A DNA stretch of 44,550 nt, taken from JAHWKI01 sp035513575. Lineage in GTDB: Bacteria > Gemmatimonadota > Gemmatimonadetes > Longimicrobiales > RSA9. The DNA lies in the NCBI GenBank assembly GCA_035513575.1, contig DATKBW010000162.1, forward strand, positions 1 through 44,550, in the 5' to 3' direction. Every line of letters begins with the position of its first letter. Position 1 is the first letter of the stretch. Positions 22,523-30,716 of this stretch are shown here, piece after piece. The notes under the pieces were generated by a model. The model was not told the origin of the DNA, did not search any database, and saw only the letters and a program-made list of their open reading frames with translations. A program made the translations under genes and the position numbers.

Positions 22523-25056
22523 CACGCGGACGCCTCCACCACCTCGCCCGCAACCCGCTTCGAAGGAGAAGTCGAAGTCGAAGTCGCATAGAACGCCCGC
22601 AGCTCACCCCTCAGCTCCGCCCACGCCCCCTTCCGCACCGGCGCCGGCGGCAGCGAATCGAGGAAGTAGGCGCCGTAGCCCTTCTTGAGCACCCGGTCAT
22701 CCATGAGGATGACGGCCCCGCGGTCGGTGGTGGATCGGATGAGCCGGCCGAAGCCCTGCTTGAGCCGGAGCGCCGCGTGGGGGAGCATGTAGCGGAAGAA
22801 GCCGCTCCCTCCGTCCCGCTCCAGCGCCTCCATCCGCGCGGCGGTGAGGGGCTCGGTGGGGACGCGGAACGGCAGCTTCGCGATGACCAGCCCGCGGAGC
22901 GGGTCGCCGGGCACGTCCACCCCCTCCCAGAACGACGCCACGCCCAGCAGGATCCCCCGACCGCTATCGGTGAAGCGCCGCACCAGCTGGCCCCGCGGCG
23001 ATTCTCCCTGCACGAAGAGTGGCCACTGCCCCTCCACGCCGTTCCGGCGCAGCCACGCGGCAACGTTGCGCAGCGACCGGTAGGACGTGAACAGACCGAA
23101 GATCCCGCCCCCGCTCACCTCCGCCAGGTCCCGGATGACCGCGGCGGTCGCGTCGTCGTCGCCATAGCCGGGGAGGTCCGTGGGGATGGCGACCACCGTC
23201 TGCCGCTCGAAGTCGAACGGGCTCGGGAACGTCCGTTCCGAGACCCGCGGGGCCCGGTCGAGCCCGAGCCGGTCCCGGAGAAAGGCGAACCCCTCCCTGG
23301 TGGTCAGCGTGGCCGAGGTGAGGACCGCCGTGTCCACCGGCTCCCAGAGCGCTTCCCGCAGCACGCTCCCCAGCTCGATGGGCGCCGCCTTCGCGGTGAC
23401 GTTGGGCTCCTGCGCCTGACCGCCGCTCCGCCGCTCCAGCCACCGCACCATGGGCACCGGCTCCTCGCCCGGGATCAGCGCCATCCTCAGCCCGTCCGCC
23501 TGGGCCCGGATCCGCCCCGCCAGCCCGCTCAGCTCCACCAGGTTCTCTTCCAGCTTCTCCGTCGCACGGCGATCGCGCAGCACCGCCTCGCGCACGCCGT
23601 CGAGCCCGCGCGCGAGGCGATCCAGCACCACCAGGAGGTCCTGCAGCGCCGGCACGATCTGGCCCTCCCACCCCTGGTCCCGCTCGAACCCGTCCTCCAG
23701 CCGGAGCACCCCATCCGCGGTCCGGGAGACCGGGCCGTCGAGACGCGCGAAGAGCTCGGCGCCCCGCTGCTTCGCGTTCACGACGTCCGGCCGGACCTCC
23801 CGCTCGATCCGCTGCAGCGCATCCCGCCGCAGCTCGGCCTGGTCCAGGAGCTTCAGCCGCTCCTCGACGCCCCGGAGCACGCCCTTCCCCCGCCGGTCCA
23901 CGCGGCCGAGCAGACGGAACAGGCCCCGCTTCGAGACGCTCACGCCCAGGTGGCTGGTCGCCGCGTCCTCCAGGTTGTGGGCCTCGTCCAGAACGACGCG
24001 GCGGTACGGCGGGAGCACCGCCGGAGCGGTCCAGTTGCCCTGCGTCCGGCGCACCGCCAGGTCGCTGAAGAGGAGGTGATGGTTCACCACCAGCACGTCC
24101 GCCCCCGCGGAGTCCCGGCGCGACTTCTGGTAGAAGCAGTCCTCGAAATGCGGGCAGCGGGCCCGCAGGCACACGTCGCTGTCGCTCTCCACCTCGTCCC
24201 ACACTTCGGACGACGGCTCGAACGGCAGGTCCTGGAGCGACCCCTCCTTCGTCGTGTCCAGCCATTCCCCTATGGCCTCCAGCTCCCGCGCCGCCGGCCC
24301 GTCGATCAGCGCGAGCCCCGTGTCCATGGCCAGCTTCGCCCGCCGGATCGAGATGTAGTTCCGCCGACCCTTCACCAGCGCGTACCGGAACGGGAGGTCC
24401 AGCGCCTTCCGCAGGAACGGCAGGTCCTTCGTGACCAGCTGCTCCTGCAGGTTGATCGTGTTCGTCGACACCACCGTCCGCTCCCGGTTCCGCGACGCCC
24501 ACTTCACCGCCGGGATCAGGTACGCGATGCTCTTCCCCGTCCCCGTCCCCGCCTCCGCCACCAGGATCCCGCCCTCGCTGTACGCCGACGCGATCGCCAC
24601 CGCCAGGTCCCGCTGCGTCGGACGGTCCTCGTACGCGCCGTGCGCCCGCGCCACCGGCCCGCCCGGCGCCAGCAGCCCGTCGATCTCCGCCGGGTCCAGC
24701 GCCTCCAGCTCGTTGCGCCGCGGCGGCTCCACCACCACGTACAGCTCGCGGGCCTCGTTGTCGCAGATCGCCAGCCCGATCCCCTGGACGTACAGCTCCG
24801 CCCCCACCTGGAGGTCCGGGTCGCTCGGCTCCAGCTCGCCCGACGGGTGGTTGTGGATCACCACCGACCCGTACGACGCCTCCCGCGCCGCCGCCAGCAC
24901 CGCCGTCCTGTGCCCCCGCGCAACCACTCTCGGCTTCTTCACCGCGCCGCTCTCCGTCACCTCGGCGACGAAGCATACCTCGTTGCCCTTCGCCCGCTCG
25001 ATCTCCTGGCGAATGGCGCCGGTCGCGGCTTTCGTGAGGTGCAGGACGCGGGGCAT
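22522..25056 (-). CDS. JAMM/RadC-like domain fused to DinG-family helicase
   Basis: An 844-residue fusion. Residues about 1-110 form a JAB/MPN+ (RadC-like) domain: metal motif HNHPSG with His68 and His70, then Ser78 and Asp81, and candidate catalytic Glu32 (FVAEVT). From about 145 it is an XPD/DinG-type SF2 helicase: Walker A AGTGTGKS (169-176), DEAH (357-360), motif VI QGFGRLIRS. Three Fe-S cysteines are present as C296-x4-C301-x5-C307, but the usual first Cys after KGRRNYI is Ser236. The start at ATG 25056 has a weak ribosome site; longer readings enter the promoter region. Substrate and partner are unknown; repair of structured DNA is the family expectation. Confidence 0.9.
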   Translation of the reverse strand: MPRVLHLTKAATGAIRQEIERAKGNEVCFVAEVTESGAVKKPRVVARGHRTAVLAAAREASYGSVVIHNHPSGELEPSDPDLQVGAELYVQGIGLAICDNEARELYVVVEPPRRNELEALDPAEIDGLLAPGGPVARAHGAYEDRPTQRDLAVAIASAYSEGGILVAEAGTGTGKSIAYLIPAVKWASRNRERTVVSTNTINLQEQLVTKDLPFLRKALDLPFRYALVKGRRNYISIRRAKLAMDTGLALIDGPAARELEAIGEWLDTTKEGSLQDLPFEPSSEVWDEVESDSDVCLRARCPHFEDCFYQKSRRDSAGADVLVVNHHLLFSDLAVRRTQGNWTAPAVLPPYRRVVLDEAHNLEDAATSHLGVSVSKRGLFRLLGRVDRRGKGVLRGVEERLKLLDQAELRRDALQRIEREVRPDVVNAKQRGAELFARLDGPVSRTADGVLRLEDGFERDQGWEGQIVPALQDLLVVLDRLARGLDGVREAVLRDRRATEKLEENLVELSGLAGRIRAQADGLRMALIPGEEPVPMVRWLERRSGGQAQEPNVTAKAAPIELGSVLREALWEPVDTAVLTSATLTTREGFAFLRDRLGLDRAPRVSERTFPSPFDFERQTVVAIPTDLPGYGDDDATAAVIRDLAEVSGGGIFGLFTSYRSLRNVAAWLRRNGVEGQWPLFVQGESPRGQLVRRFTDSGRGILLGVASFWEGVDVPGDPLRGLVIAKLPFRVPTEPLTAARMEALERDGGSGFFRYMLPHAALRLKQGFGRLIRSTTDRGAVILMDDRVLKKGYGAYFLDSLPPAPVRKGAWAELRGELRAFYATSTSTSPSKRVAGEVVEASA

Positions 25057-25198
25057 GGTGTCGGCTGCGAGCAGGGGCGAAGGGAAACCGAAGACCAAGC
25101 TAGTCGATGGGCCCCGGAAAGGCGAGGAAGCCGCCGCCGGCCGCAGGCCCGGAAGTGGCGCAAGGCCTGACCGGCCGGCCGCAACCTCGCGCCCCTCC

Positions 25199-25227
25199 TT
25201 GTAGCCGCCGCCGCCGCGGGCTATCCT
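25199..25227 (+). promoter_or_regulatory. Candidate promoter of the propeller-lipoprotein operon
   Basis: TTGTAG (25199-25204) and TATCCT (25222-25227) are 17 bases apart, and the start codon is at 25256, which leaves a leader of about 22 bases. The -35 is poor but the -10 matches at four positions. It lies in the 199-base divergent region between this gene and the helicase gene. Confidence 0.4.
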
Positions 25228-25255
25228 GCCCCACCGGCCACGCCCACCCCGAGCC

Positions 25256-26464
25256 ATGCGAACACGTCTGCCCGCCACGGTCCCTCTGCTCTTCGGCCTG
25301 GCTGCTGCGTGCGACGACGCCGCGCCGCCGGCGCACGGCGTCGTGCGCGACAGCGCCGGGATCGGCATCGTCGAGCATGAGGCCGGGGAAAGGCCACCGG
25401 AGTGGTCGCTGGGTGAGACGACGATCGCCCTGGGCGCGATAGACGCCGGCGAAGCCTACGAGCTGTACCAGCCGCTGCACGCGCTGCGGCTCGACGATGG
25501 CCGGGTCGTCGTCGCGAACCAGGGGACGGAGGAGCTCCGTTTCTTCGGCGCGGACGGGCTGCACCTTCGAACCGTGGGCCGCACGGGCGGGGGCCCGGGC
25601 GAGTTCCGCGACATGTGGGGCCTCGTCCGGCTGCCGGGAGACAGCCTCGGCGTCTGGGACTGGACGGCGAAGCGGCTGACGGTCTACGACGACGCGGGAT
25701 CCTTCGCCCGCGTGGTCACCGCTGCCGCGGATGTGGGCCAGTTCGCGCCGCGGCTGCTCGGGGTCCTGGACGGCACCTTCGTCCTGCTCCGGGGGTTCGA
25801 CCCGATGTCCGTGTTCGGGTCCGGCGGCGGGCTCCGGCAGGACTCCGTGCGTCTGCTCCGCCTCGCGATCCGGGATGGCGCGCTCGTGGATTCCCTCGGG
25901 CCGTACCCCGGCGCGGAGCGCTACGTCCGTATGGGTGAGGGCGCGTTCTGGATGCGCGGCACCAAGTTCGGACGAGAGGAGCACGTCGGGGTGGGCGGCG
26001 GTCGGATCGCCCTGGGGGACGACCGCAAGGGCGAGATCCGCGTATACGCTCCCGATGGCACGCTCCTGCGCATCATCCGCCTCGATCATGCGTCCGCGCC
26101 CGTCACCCACGAGCACACCGCCCGCTACGACGAGCAGCACCTCGAGGAGGTTGCGGCGGACCGGCTCGCCGAGGAGCGTCGTCGTCTCGCGGAGCTCCCG
26201 GCCGCCGACCGCCTCCCCGCATTCCGGGACCTCTTCGCCGACCGGCTCGGCCGCCTCTGGATCGAGGCCTTCGACATCGAGGCCGGGACGCCCGACAGCT
26301 GGACCATCCTCGACCCCGACGGCCGCCTCCTGGGCCGCCTCCGCCTCCCCCCCGGCGCGCGGCCCCTGGACGCGGGCGAGGATTACGTCTTGCTCTACGA
26401 CCGGGACGTGCTCCGCCTGGAGCACGTCAGCCTCCACCCACTTCGCACCGAGACGCCATCATGA
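25256..26464 (+). CDS. 6-bladed beta-propeller lipoprotein
   Basis: A 402-residue exported lipoprotein with lipobox LAAAC (Cys19), then CDDAAPP. The body shows repeated blade motifs with 'DGRVVV', 'F-GADGLHLRTVGR-GGGPGEF' and 'DGTLLRIIRLD'. The GxGPGEF signature is typical of the 6-bladed beta-propeller family common in Bacteroidota and Gemmatimonadota. These are thought to act as periplasmic binding or sensing scaffolds; ligands are mostly unknown. ATG 25256 is the first in frame. Its TGA overlaps the start of the M20 amidohydrolase (ATGA), so the two are coupled and may act on the same substrate, which is inference. Confidence 0.87.
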   Translation: MRTRLPATVPLLFGLAAACDDAAPPAHGVVRDSAGIGIVEHEAGERPPEWSLGETTIALGAIDAGEAYELYQPLHALRLDDGRVVVANQGTEELRFFGADGLHLRTVGRTGGGPGEFRDMWGLVRLPGDSLGVWDWTAKRLTVYDDAGSFARVVTAAADVGQFAPRLLGVLDGTFVLLRGFDPMSVFGSGGGLRQDSVRLLRLAIRDGALVDSLGPYPGAERYVRMGEGAFWMRGTKFGREEHVGVGGGRIALGDDRKGEIRVYAPDGTLLRIIRLDHASAPVTHEHTARYDEQHLEEVAADRLAEERRRLAELPAADRLPAFRDLFADRLGRLWIEAFDIEAGTPDSWTILDPDGRLLGRLRLPPGARPLDAGEDYVLLYDRDVLRLEHVSLHPLRTETPS

Positions 26465-27819
26465 TGCCCGACGCACCAGCCGGCCGGACCAACCGCCGTC
26501 CCGCGGCCGATCCGGCCACGACCCCGCTCCTGGCCCTCGCCCTCGCCCTGGCCACCGCGGCCATCGTGGCCCCGGCCCCCGCGACGGCGCAGGGCGGCGG
26601 CGCCCGGGCGGGACTGGGACCCGCCATCGCCCGCCACACGCCCGCCATCACCCGGCTCCGCCACACCATCCACCAGAACCCGGAGCTTTCCAACCGGGAG
26701 ACCGCCACCGCGGCCCTGGTGGCGGAGCACCTGCGGGAGCTCGGTCTCGAAGTGCGGACGGGGGTGGCCAGGACCGGCGTCGTCGGGGTCCTGCGTGGTG
26801 GCCGCCCCGGGCCGGTGGTGGCGGTCCGCGCCGACATGGATGCCCTGCCGGTCACCGAGGCGACCGGCCTCCCCTTCGCCTCGACGAAGCGCGCCACCTT
26901 CAACGGCCAGGAGGTGGGGGTGATGCACGCGTGCGGTCACGACATCCACGTGGCCGTCGGACTCGGCGTCGCCAGCGTCCTGGCCGAGCGGCGCGCCTCG
27001 CTCCCCGGCACCGTCGTCTTCGTCTTCCAGCCGGCCGAGGAGGGTCCGCCCGCCGGCGAGGAGGGGGGCGCGCCGCTGATGCTGAAGGAGGGCGTCTTCG
27101 CGGACCCCCGGCCGGAGGCGATCCTCGCCCTGCACGCGATCCCCTCCCTCGAGGTGGGCCAGCTCGGCTTCACCCCCGGTCCCGCCATGGCGGCCGCCGA
27201 CACCTGGCGCGCCGAGATCCGCGGCCGGCAGGCGCACGGCGCCCAGCCCCAGGAATCCATCGATCCGGTGGTGATGGCGGCGCAGGCCGTGATGGCGCTG
27301 CAGACCATCCGCTCCCGCAACATGTCCGCCCTCGATGACGGCCTGGTCACCGTCGGCATCATCCGGGGCGGCGAGCGGCACAACATCATCCCGGGCCAGG
27401 TCCGGCTGGAGGGCACGGTCCGCACGTTCGACCCGGCGGTCCAGGACCTGGTGGAGCGGCGCATGCGCGAGATCCTCGATGGCGTCACCCGCGCTGGCGG
27501 CGGATCCTTCACCCTCGAGTACGACCGCGGCGTGCCCGTCACCTTCAACGACATCGCCCTCGGCGAGCGCCTGATGCCGACCCTCGGCCGCGTCGCCGGC
27601 GCCGACGCGTTCCGCATCCTGCCGCCGACCACCGGCGCCGAGGACTTCGCCTTCTTCGCGCAGGAGGTCCCCGGCTTCTATTTCCGTCTCGGCACGACGA
27701 AGCCCGGCACCACTTCCGGCGGGCTCCACACCCCCACTTTCACCGCCGACGACAGCGCGATCCCCGTCGGCATCGAGGCCATGACCGCCCTGGTCCTCGC
27801 CTACCTCGGAGGGGACTGA
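26461..27819 (+). CDS. Exported M20 family amidohydrolase (M20D)
   Basis: A 452-residue zinc-dependent amidohydrolase of the hippurate hydrolase/IAA-amino acid hydrolase group. The metal motif is MHACGHD (Cys158, His160), with EE in QPAEEGPP and His in RQAHGAQP. The dimerisation (lid) domain lies between about 235 and 350. A signal peptide precedes it: a hydrophobic stretch LLALALALATAAIVAPAP with likely cleavage at ATA-Q near 43, so it works in the periplasm or outside, unlike most cytoplasmic homologues. Likely substrates are N-acylated amino acids. The ATGA overlap with the propeller lipoprotein gene sets the start at 26461 or the adjacent second ATG at 26464. Confidence 0.93.
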   Translation: MMPDAPAGRTNRRPAADPATTPLLALALALATAAIVAPAPATAQGGGARAGLGPAIARHTPAITRLRHTIHQNPELSNRETATAALVAEHLRELGLEVRTGVARTGVVGVLRGGRPGPVVAVRADMDALPVTEATGLPFASTKRATFNGQEVGVMHACGHDIHVAVGLGVASVLAERRASLPGTVVFVFQPAEEGPPAGEEGGAPLMLKEGVFADPRPEAILALHAIPSLEVGQLGFTPGPAMAAADTWRAEIRGRQAHGAQPQESIDPVVMAAQAVMALQTIRSRNMSALDDGLVTVGIIRGGERHNIIPGQVRLEGTVRTFDPAVQDLVERRMREILDGVTRAGGGSFTLEYDRGVPVTFNDIALGERLMPTLGRVAGADAFRILPPTTGAEDFAFFAQEVPGFYFRLGTTKPGTTSGGLHTPTFTADDSAIPVGIEAMTALVLAYLGGD

Positions 27820-27835
27820 CCGCGCCCGCGAAAGC

Positions 27836-28813
27836 ATGCGCTACTTCCTCACCGGAGCCACCGGCTTCATCGGCGGCCGCGTCGCCCGGCAGCTGCGCGA
27901 TGCCGGCCACGAGGTCGTCGCTCTCGTCCGCGACCCCGCCGCGACCGCCGATCTCGCCGCGCTCGGCGTCGAGCTCGCCGCCGGGGACATCCTCGAGACG
28001 GAGACCCTCCGGTCGCCCATGCGCGGCGCGGACGGCGTGTTTCACCTCGCCGCCTGGTACCGGCTCGGCGCACGGGACCGGGGACGGGCACGGGCCATCA
28101 ACGTGGACGGAACGCGGAACGTGCTGGAAGCGGCCCGCGGGGCGGGCGTGCCCCGGGTCGTCTACACCAGCTCGCTCGCGGTCTTCGGGGACACGGGGGG
28201 CCGGGTGGTGGACGAGAGCTACCGGATGGCCGGGCCGTGGCTGAGCGAGTACGACCGCACCAAATGGCTGGCCCATTACGAGGTGGCGCTCCCCATGATC
28301 GAGGCCGGGCTGCCCCTCATCATCCTCCAGCCCGGGCTGGTCCACGGCCCCGGGGACCACAGCAACGTCGGAGCGGCGCTCCGGGACTACCTCCGCGGCC
28401 GCCTCCCGGCCACCCCCGACCAGGGCGGGTGCTGGAGCCTGGTCGACGACACCGCCCGCGCTCACCTGCTGGCCATGGAGCGCGGCCGCCCCGGCGCGAC
28501 CTACATCATCGGCGGGCCGCCCCGCATGTGGAAGGACATCCTCGCCCTGGCCGAGGAGATCACGGGGATCCGGGCGCCGCGCTTCGTCCTCCCCGCCCCC
28601 GTGGCTCGCCTGGCTTCCGCCGTCATGAAGCCGGTGGCCGCGGTGGCCCCGCTGCCGCCCATGTACCACCCGGAGACGCTGCGGGTCGCGGCGGGCTCCA
28701 CGTATTTCGGCGATGACGCCAGGGCCCGGCGCGAGATCGGCTGGGATCCACGCCCCCTCCGCGACGCACTCGAGATCACCCTCGCGGCCGAGCGACGCGC
28801 CCTCGGCCTCTGA
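27836..28813 (+). CDS. NAD(P)-dependent epimerase/dehydratase (extended SDR)
   Basis: A 325-residue extended short-chain dehydrogenase with the nucleotide loop TGATGFIGG (6-14). The catalytic residues are Ser in TSS (111-113) and Tyr139-x3-Lys143 in SEYDRTKWLAH. The wording resembles dihydroflavonol-4-reductase-like/HpnA-type proteins acting on isoprenoid or sugar ketones. FHLAAWY and INVDGTRNVLEAA are typical of that subgroup. A substrate cannot be named. It lies 16 bases after the M20 gene on the same strand and probably shares its transcript. The ATG at 27836 has GCGAAAGC upstream, a weak ribosome site, but the Rossmann strand starts immediately. Confidence 0.92.
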   Translation: MRYFLTGATGFIGGRVARQLRDAGHEVVALVRDPAATADLAALGVELAAGDILETETLRSPMRGADGVFHLAAWYRLGARDRGRARAINVDGTRNVLEAARGAGVPRVVYTSSLAVFGDTGGRVVDESYRMAGPWLSEYDRTKWLAHYEVALPMIEAGLPLIILQPGLVHGPGDHSNVGAALRDYLRGRLPATPDQGGCWSLVDDTARAHLLAMERGRPGATYIIGGPPRMWKDILALAEEITGIRAPRFVLPAPVARLASAVMKPVAAVAPLPPMYHPETLRVAAGSTYFGDDARARREIGWDPRPLRDALEITLAAERRALGL

Positions 28814-28893
28814 CCGGGCACGTCCGTTGCACCATGGTCCCGCGACAGCGACCGCGTGCCGCGGCCCCCATGGACGAGAAACACCCGACAGAC

Positions 28894-29418
28894 ATGAACA
28901 GCCACCGTCGCCTCACCGGCATCATCGGCCTCGCCGCACTCGCCGCGCTCGCCGTCGTGCCCGCCGCCTGCGCCACCCTTCAGAACGCGATCCAGCCCCC
29001 GGAATTCGCCATGGCGAATGGCCGCAGCTCCGAGATCCGGCTGCTCGGGCCTTCCATCGCGCGGCCGCTGGGCGGGGCCGAGGTCCGCGTCTGGGCACAC
29101 GTCCGGAACCCGAACGCCTTCGGCTTTACGCTCACCCGCCTGGCCGGGAACGTCTTCCTGGATCAGGAGCGCGCCGCCGACGTCGACCTGCCCCTCGGAC
29201 TGCCCCTCCAGGCATCCGGGGACACGATCATCCCCATCGACGTGGCCATCAGCTTCGCCGATGTGCCGGGGCTGGCCGATCAGATCGCCGGAGCCTTCGC
29301 CGGGCAGGCGCTGGACTACTCCCTGCGCGGCACCCTCGCCGTCGACGCCGGGCCCTTCGGTCAGCCCAGCTTCGGACCGTCGACGTGGCTGAGTGGCGAG
29401 GTGAAGGTGGTGCGGTAG
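28894..29418 (+). CDS. LEA14-like (LEA type 2) lipoprotein
   Basis: A 174-residue exported protein with a signal sequence and a lipobox-like PAAC (Cys26). The mature part is one LEA14/WHy-type beta sandwich (about 45-170): VRVWAHVRNPNAFGFTLTRL and LPLQASGDTIIPIDV are the usual first-strand and middle-strand motifs. Such domains are linked to desiccation tolerance and to outer-membrane-associated lipoproteins. The start is uncertain. ATG 28894 leads straight into the signal helix; ATG 28870 and 28834 add residues that are not signal-like. None has a good ribosome site. It is convergent with the 'AsnB-like' gene, separated by a shared hairpin. Confidence 0.8.
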   Translation: MNSHRRLTGIIGLAALAALAVVPAACATLQNAIQPPEFAMANGRSSEIRLLGPSIARPLGGAEVRVWAHVRNPNAFGFTLTRLAGNVFLDQERAADVDLPLGLPLQASGDTIIPIDVAISFADVPGLADQIAGAFAGQALDYSLRGTLAVDAGPFGQPSFGPSTWLSGEVKVVR

Positions 29419-29433
29419 GGGAACGGAAACGGC

Positions 29434-29458
29434 GACGGGGGGCAGGGTTTCCCCCGTC
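29434..29458. terminator. Hairpin between convergent genes
   Basis: GACGGGGG (29434-29441) pairs perfectly with CCCCCGTC (29451-29458) around a GCAGGGTTT loop. It overlaps the stop codon of the minus-strand gene by two bases and follows the plus-strand gene by 15 bases, so it may end both transcripts. Confidence 0.55.
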
Positions 29459-30716
29459 ACTCCGTCTTCAGCGTCTTCTTCTTCGCCGCCGGGAACAGCA
29501 CGTTGTTCAGGATGAGCCGGTACCCGGGCGAGTGCGGGTGCATGTCGAGGTTCGTCGCCTCGTCGCCGATCTCGTGCTGCGCGTCCTCGGGGTCGTGCCC
29601 GCCGAGGAAGGTCCACGTCCCCTCGCCGAAGCTCCCGTGGATGTACTTCGCCCACGGGCTCCCCTCCTCCTGCGCGAGCACGATCACGCCCGGCTTCAGA
29701 CGGTCCCGCCGGAACGACGTCGTGAGGCCGTAGAAATCGGGCAGGACGCCCTCGTGGTTCTGGACGAGCATGGAGGGCACCGGGTCGAACTTCGCGCTGA
29801 AGTCGAACAGGGTGAACGAGCCCAGCGGCTGCTTCCACGCGGTGTTCACCTGGTGGCCGTCGATGTCGCTGAACGCGTTCACCGCCGGGTTCGTCTGGAT
29901 CTCGGCGCCGTGGAACGCCAGCGCCCGGACCCACTCCATCTTCTCCGTCGCGCGGGGGTCCGCCGGGGTGCCGTCGCTGAAGGGCGCGGCGATGTCCACG
30001 CCCGCGGCCGCCAGCGCCAGGTCCAGCGTTTCCGTGGCCGTGCACATGGCGAAGAGGAAGCCGCCTTCGGCCACGTAGTTCCGGATCTCCTCCACCACGC
30101 GCTTCTTCAGGGCCGGCACGTCCGCGGCCCCGAACTCCCGCGCCACCGCCTCGTTGCGGGCGACCTCCTCCTGTAGCCACGGCGTGCCGGCGAAGTTGAT
30201 GAAGAACTTCGAGTACTGGCCGGTGAAGTCCTCGTGGTGGAGGTGCAGCCAGTCGTAGTCCGAGAGGCGCCCCTGGAGCACCTCGGGATCCCAGACCTCG
30301 TCATAGGGGATGTCGGCGTACGTCAGGGCCAGCGTCACGGCGTCATCCCAGGGCGACACGTTGGCCGGCGTATAGATGGCGATCTCCGGCGGCTTCTCCA
30401 GTACCACCACCTCCATGTTCTCGCGCTCCATCTCGGCCTTGATCGCGGCCACGTCCGCCAGCCGCGCGTCCACGACCGTCACGCCGCGCAGCGCCGCCTC
30501 GCGGCGGACGGTCGGCTGATCCGGGAGCAGGAACGAGCCGGCCCGGTAGTTCAGGAGCCACTCCGCGGTCTGCCCGCTCTGGAGGACGTGGTACGTGAGA
30601 CCGTACGCCTTCAGATGGTTGCTCTGTGCCCCGTCCATGGGGACCAGGAGGTACTGACCAGTCCCCGGAACCGCGCCCAGACCGAGCGCCAGAACGGCCG
30701 CCACTACTGCTCTCAT
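29457..30716 (-). CDS. Exported protein of the misnamed 'asparagine synthetase B' family
   Basis: A 419-residue exported protein with a signal peptide (MRAVVAAVLALGLGAVPG). Homologues in Bacteroidota and related phyla are often labelled asparagine synthetase B, but this protein has neither the N-terminal Cys nor an SGGVDS P-loop, so it cannot be one. Conserved-looking blocks include LLVPMDGAQSNHLKAYGL (24-40) and YDWLHLHHEDFTGQY (154-168). The stretch IRNYVAEGGFLFAMCTATET (211-230) looks like a class I amidotransferase fold with a Cys at 225. The start ATG 30716 overlaps the TPR gene stop (ATGA). It is the last gene of the rsmI-DUF4159-DUF4175 operon. Function unknown, likely periplasmic. Confidence 0.82.
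   Translation of the reverse strand: MRAVVAAVLALGLGAVPGTGQYLLVPMDGAQSNHLKAYGLTYHVLQSGQTAEWLLNYRAGSFLLPDQPTVRREAALRGVTVVDARLADVAAIKAEMERENMEVVVLEKPPEIAIYTPANVSPWDDAVTLALTYADIPYDEVWDPEVLQGRLSDYDWLHLHHEDFTGQYSKFFINFAGTPWLQEEVARNEAVAREFGAADVPALKKRVVEEIRNYVAEGGFLFAMCTATETLDLALAAAGVDIAAPFSDGTPADPRATEKMEWVRALAFHGAEIQTNPAVNAFSDIDGHQVNTAWKQPLGSFTLFDFSAKFDPVPSMLVQNHEGVLPDFYGLTTSFRRDRLKPGVIVLAQEEGSPWAKYIHGSFGEGTWTFLGGHDPEDAQHEIGDEATNLDMHPHSPGYRLILNNVLFPAAKKKTLKTE

Noticed and set aside
18866..22591. 1241-residue plus-strand reading frame antisense to the ADOP permease and FAH genes
   Set aside because: Arg/Pro/His-rich with no domains; an artefact of high GC on the strand opposite well-supported genes.
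29457..30716. Asparagine synthetase assignment for the exported protein
   Set aside because: No N-terminal nucleophile Cys, no ATP-pyrophosphatase P-loop, and a signal peptide is present.
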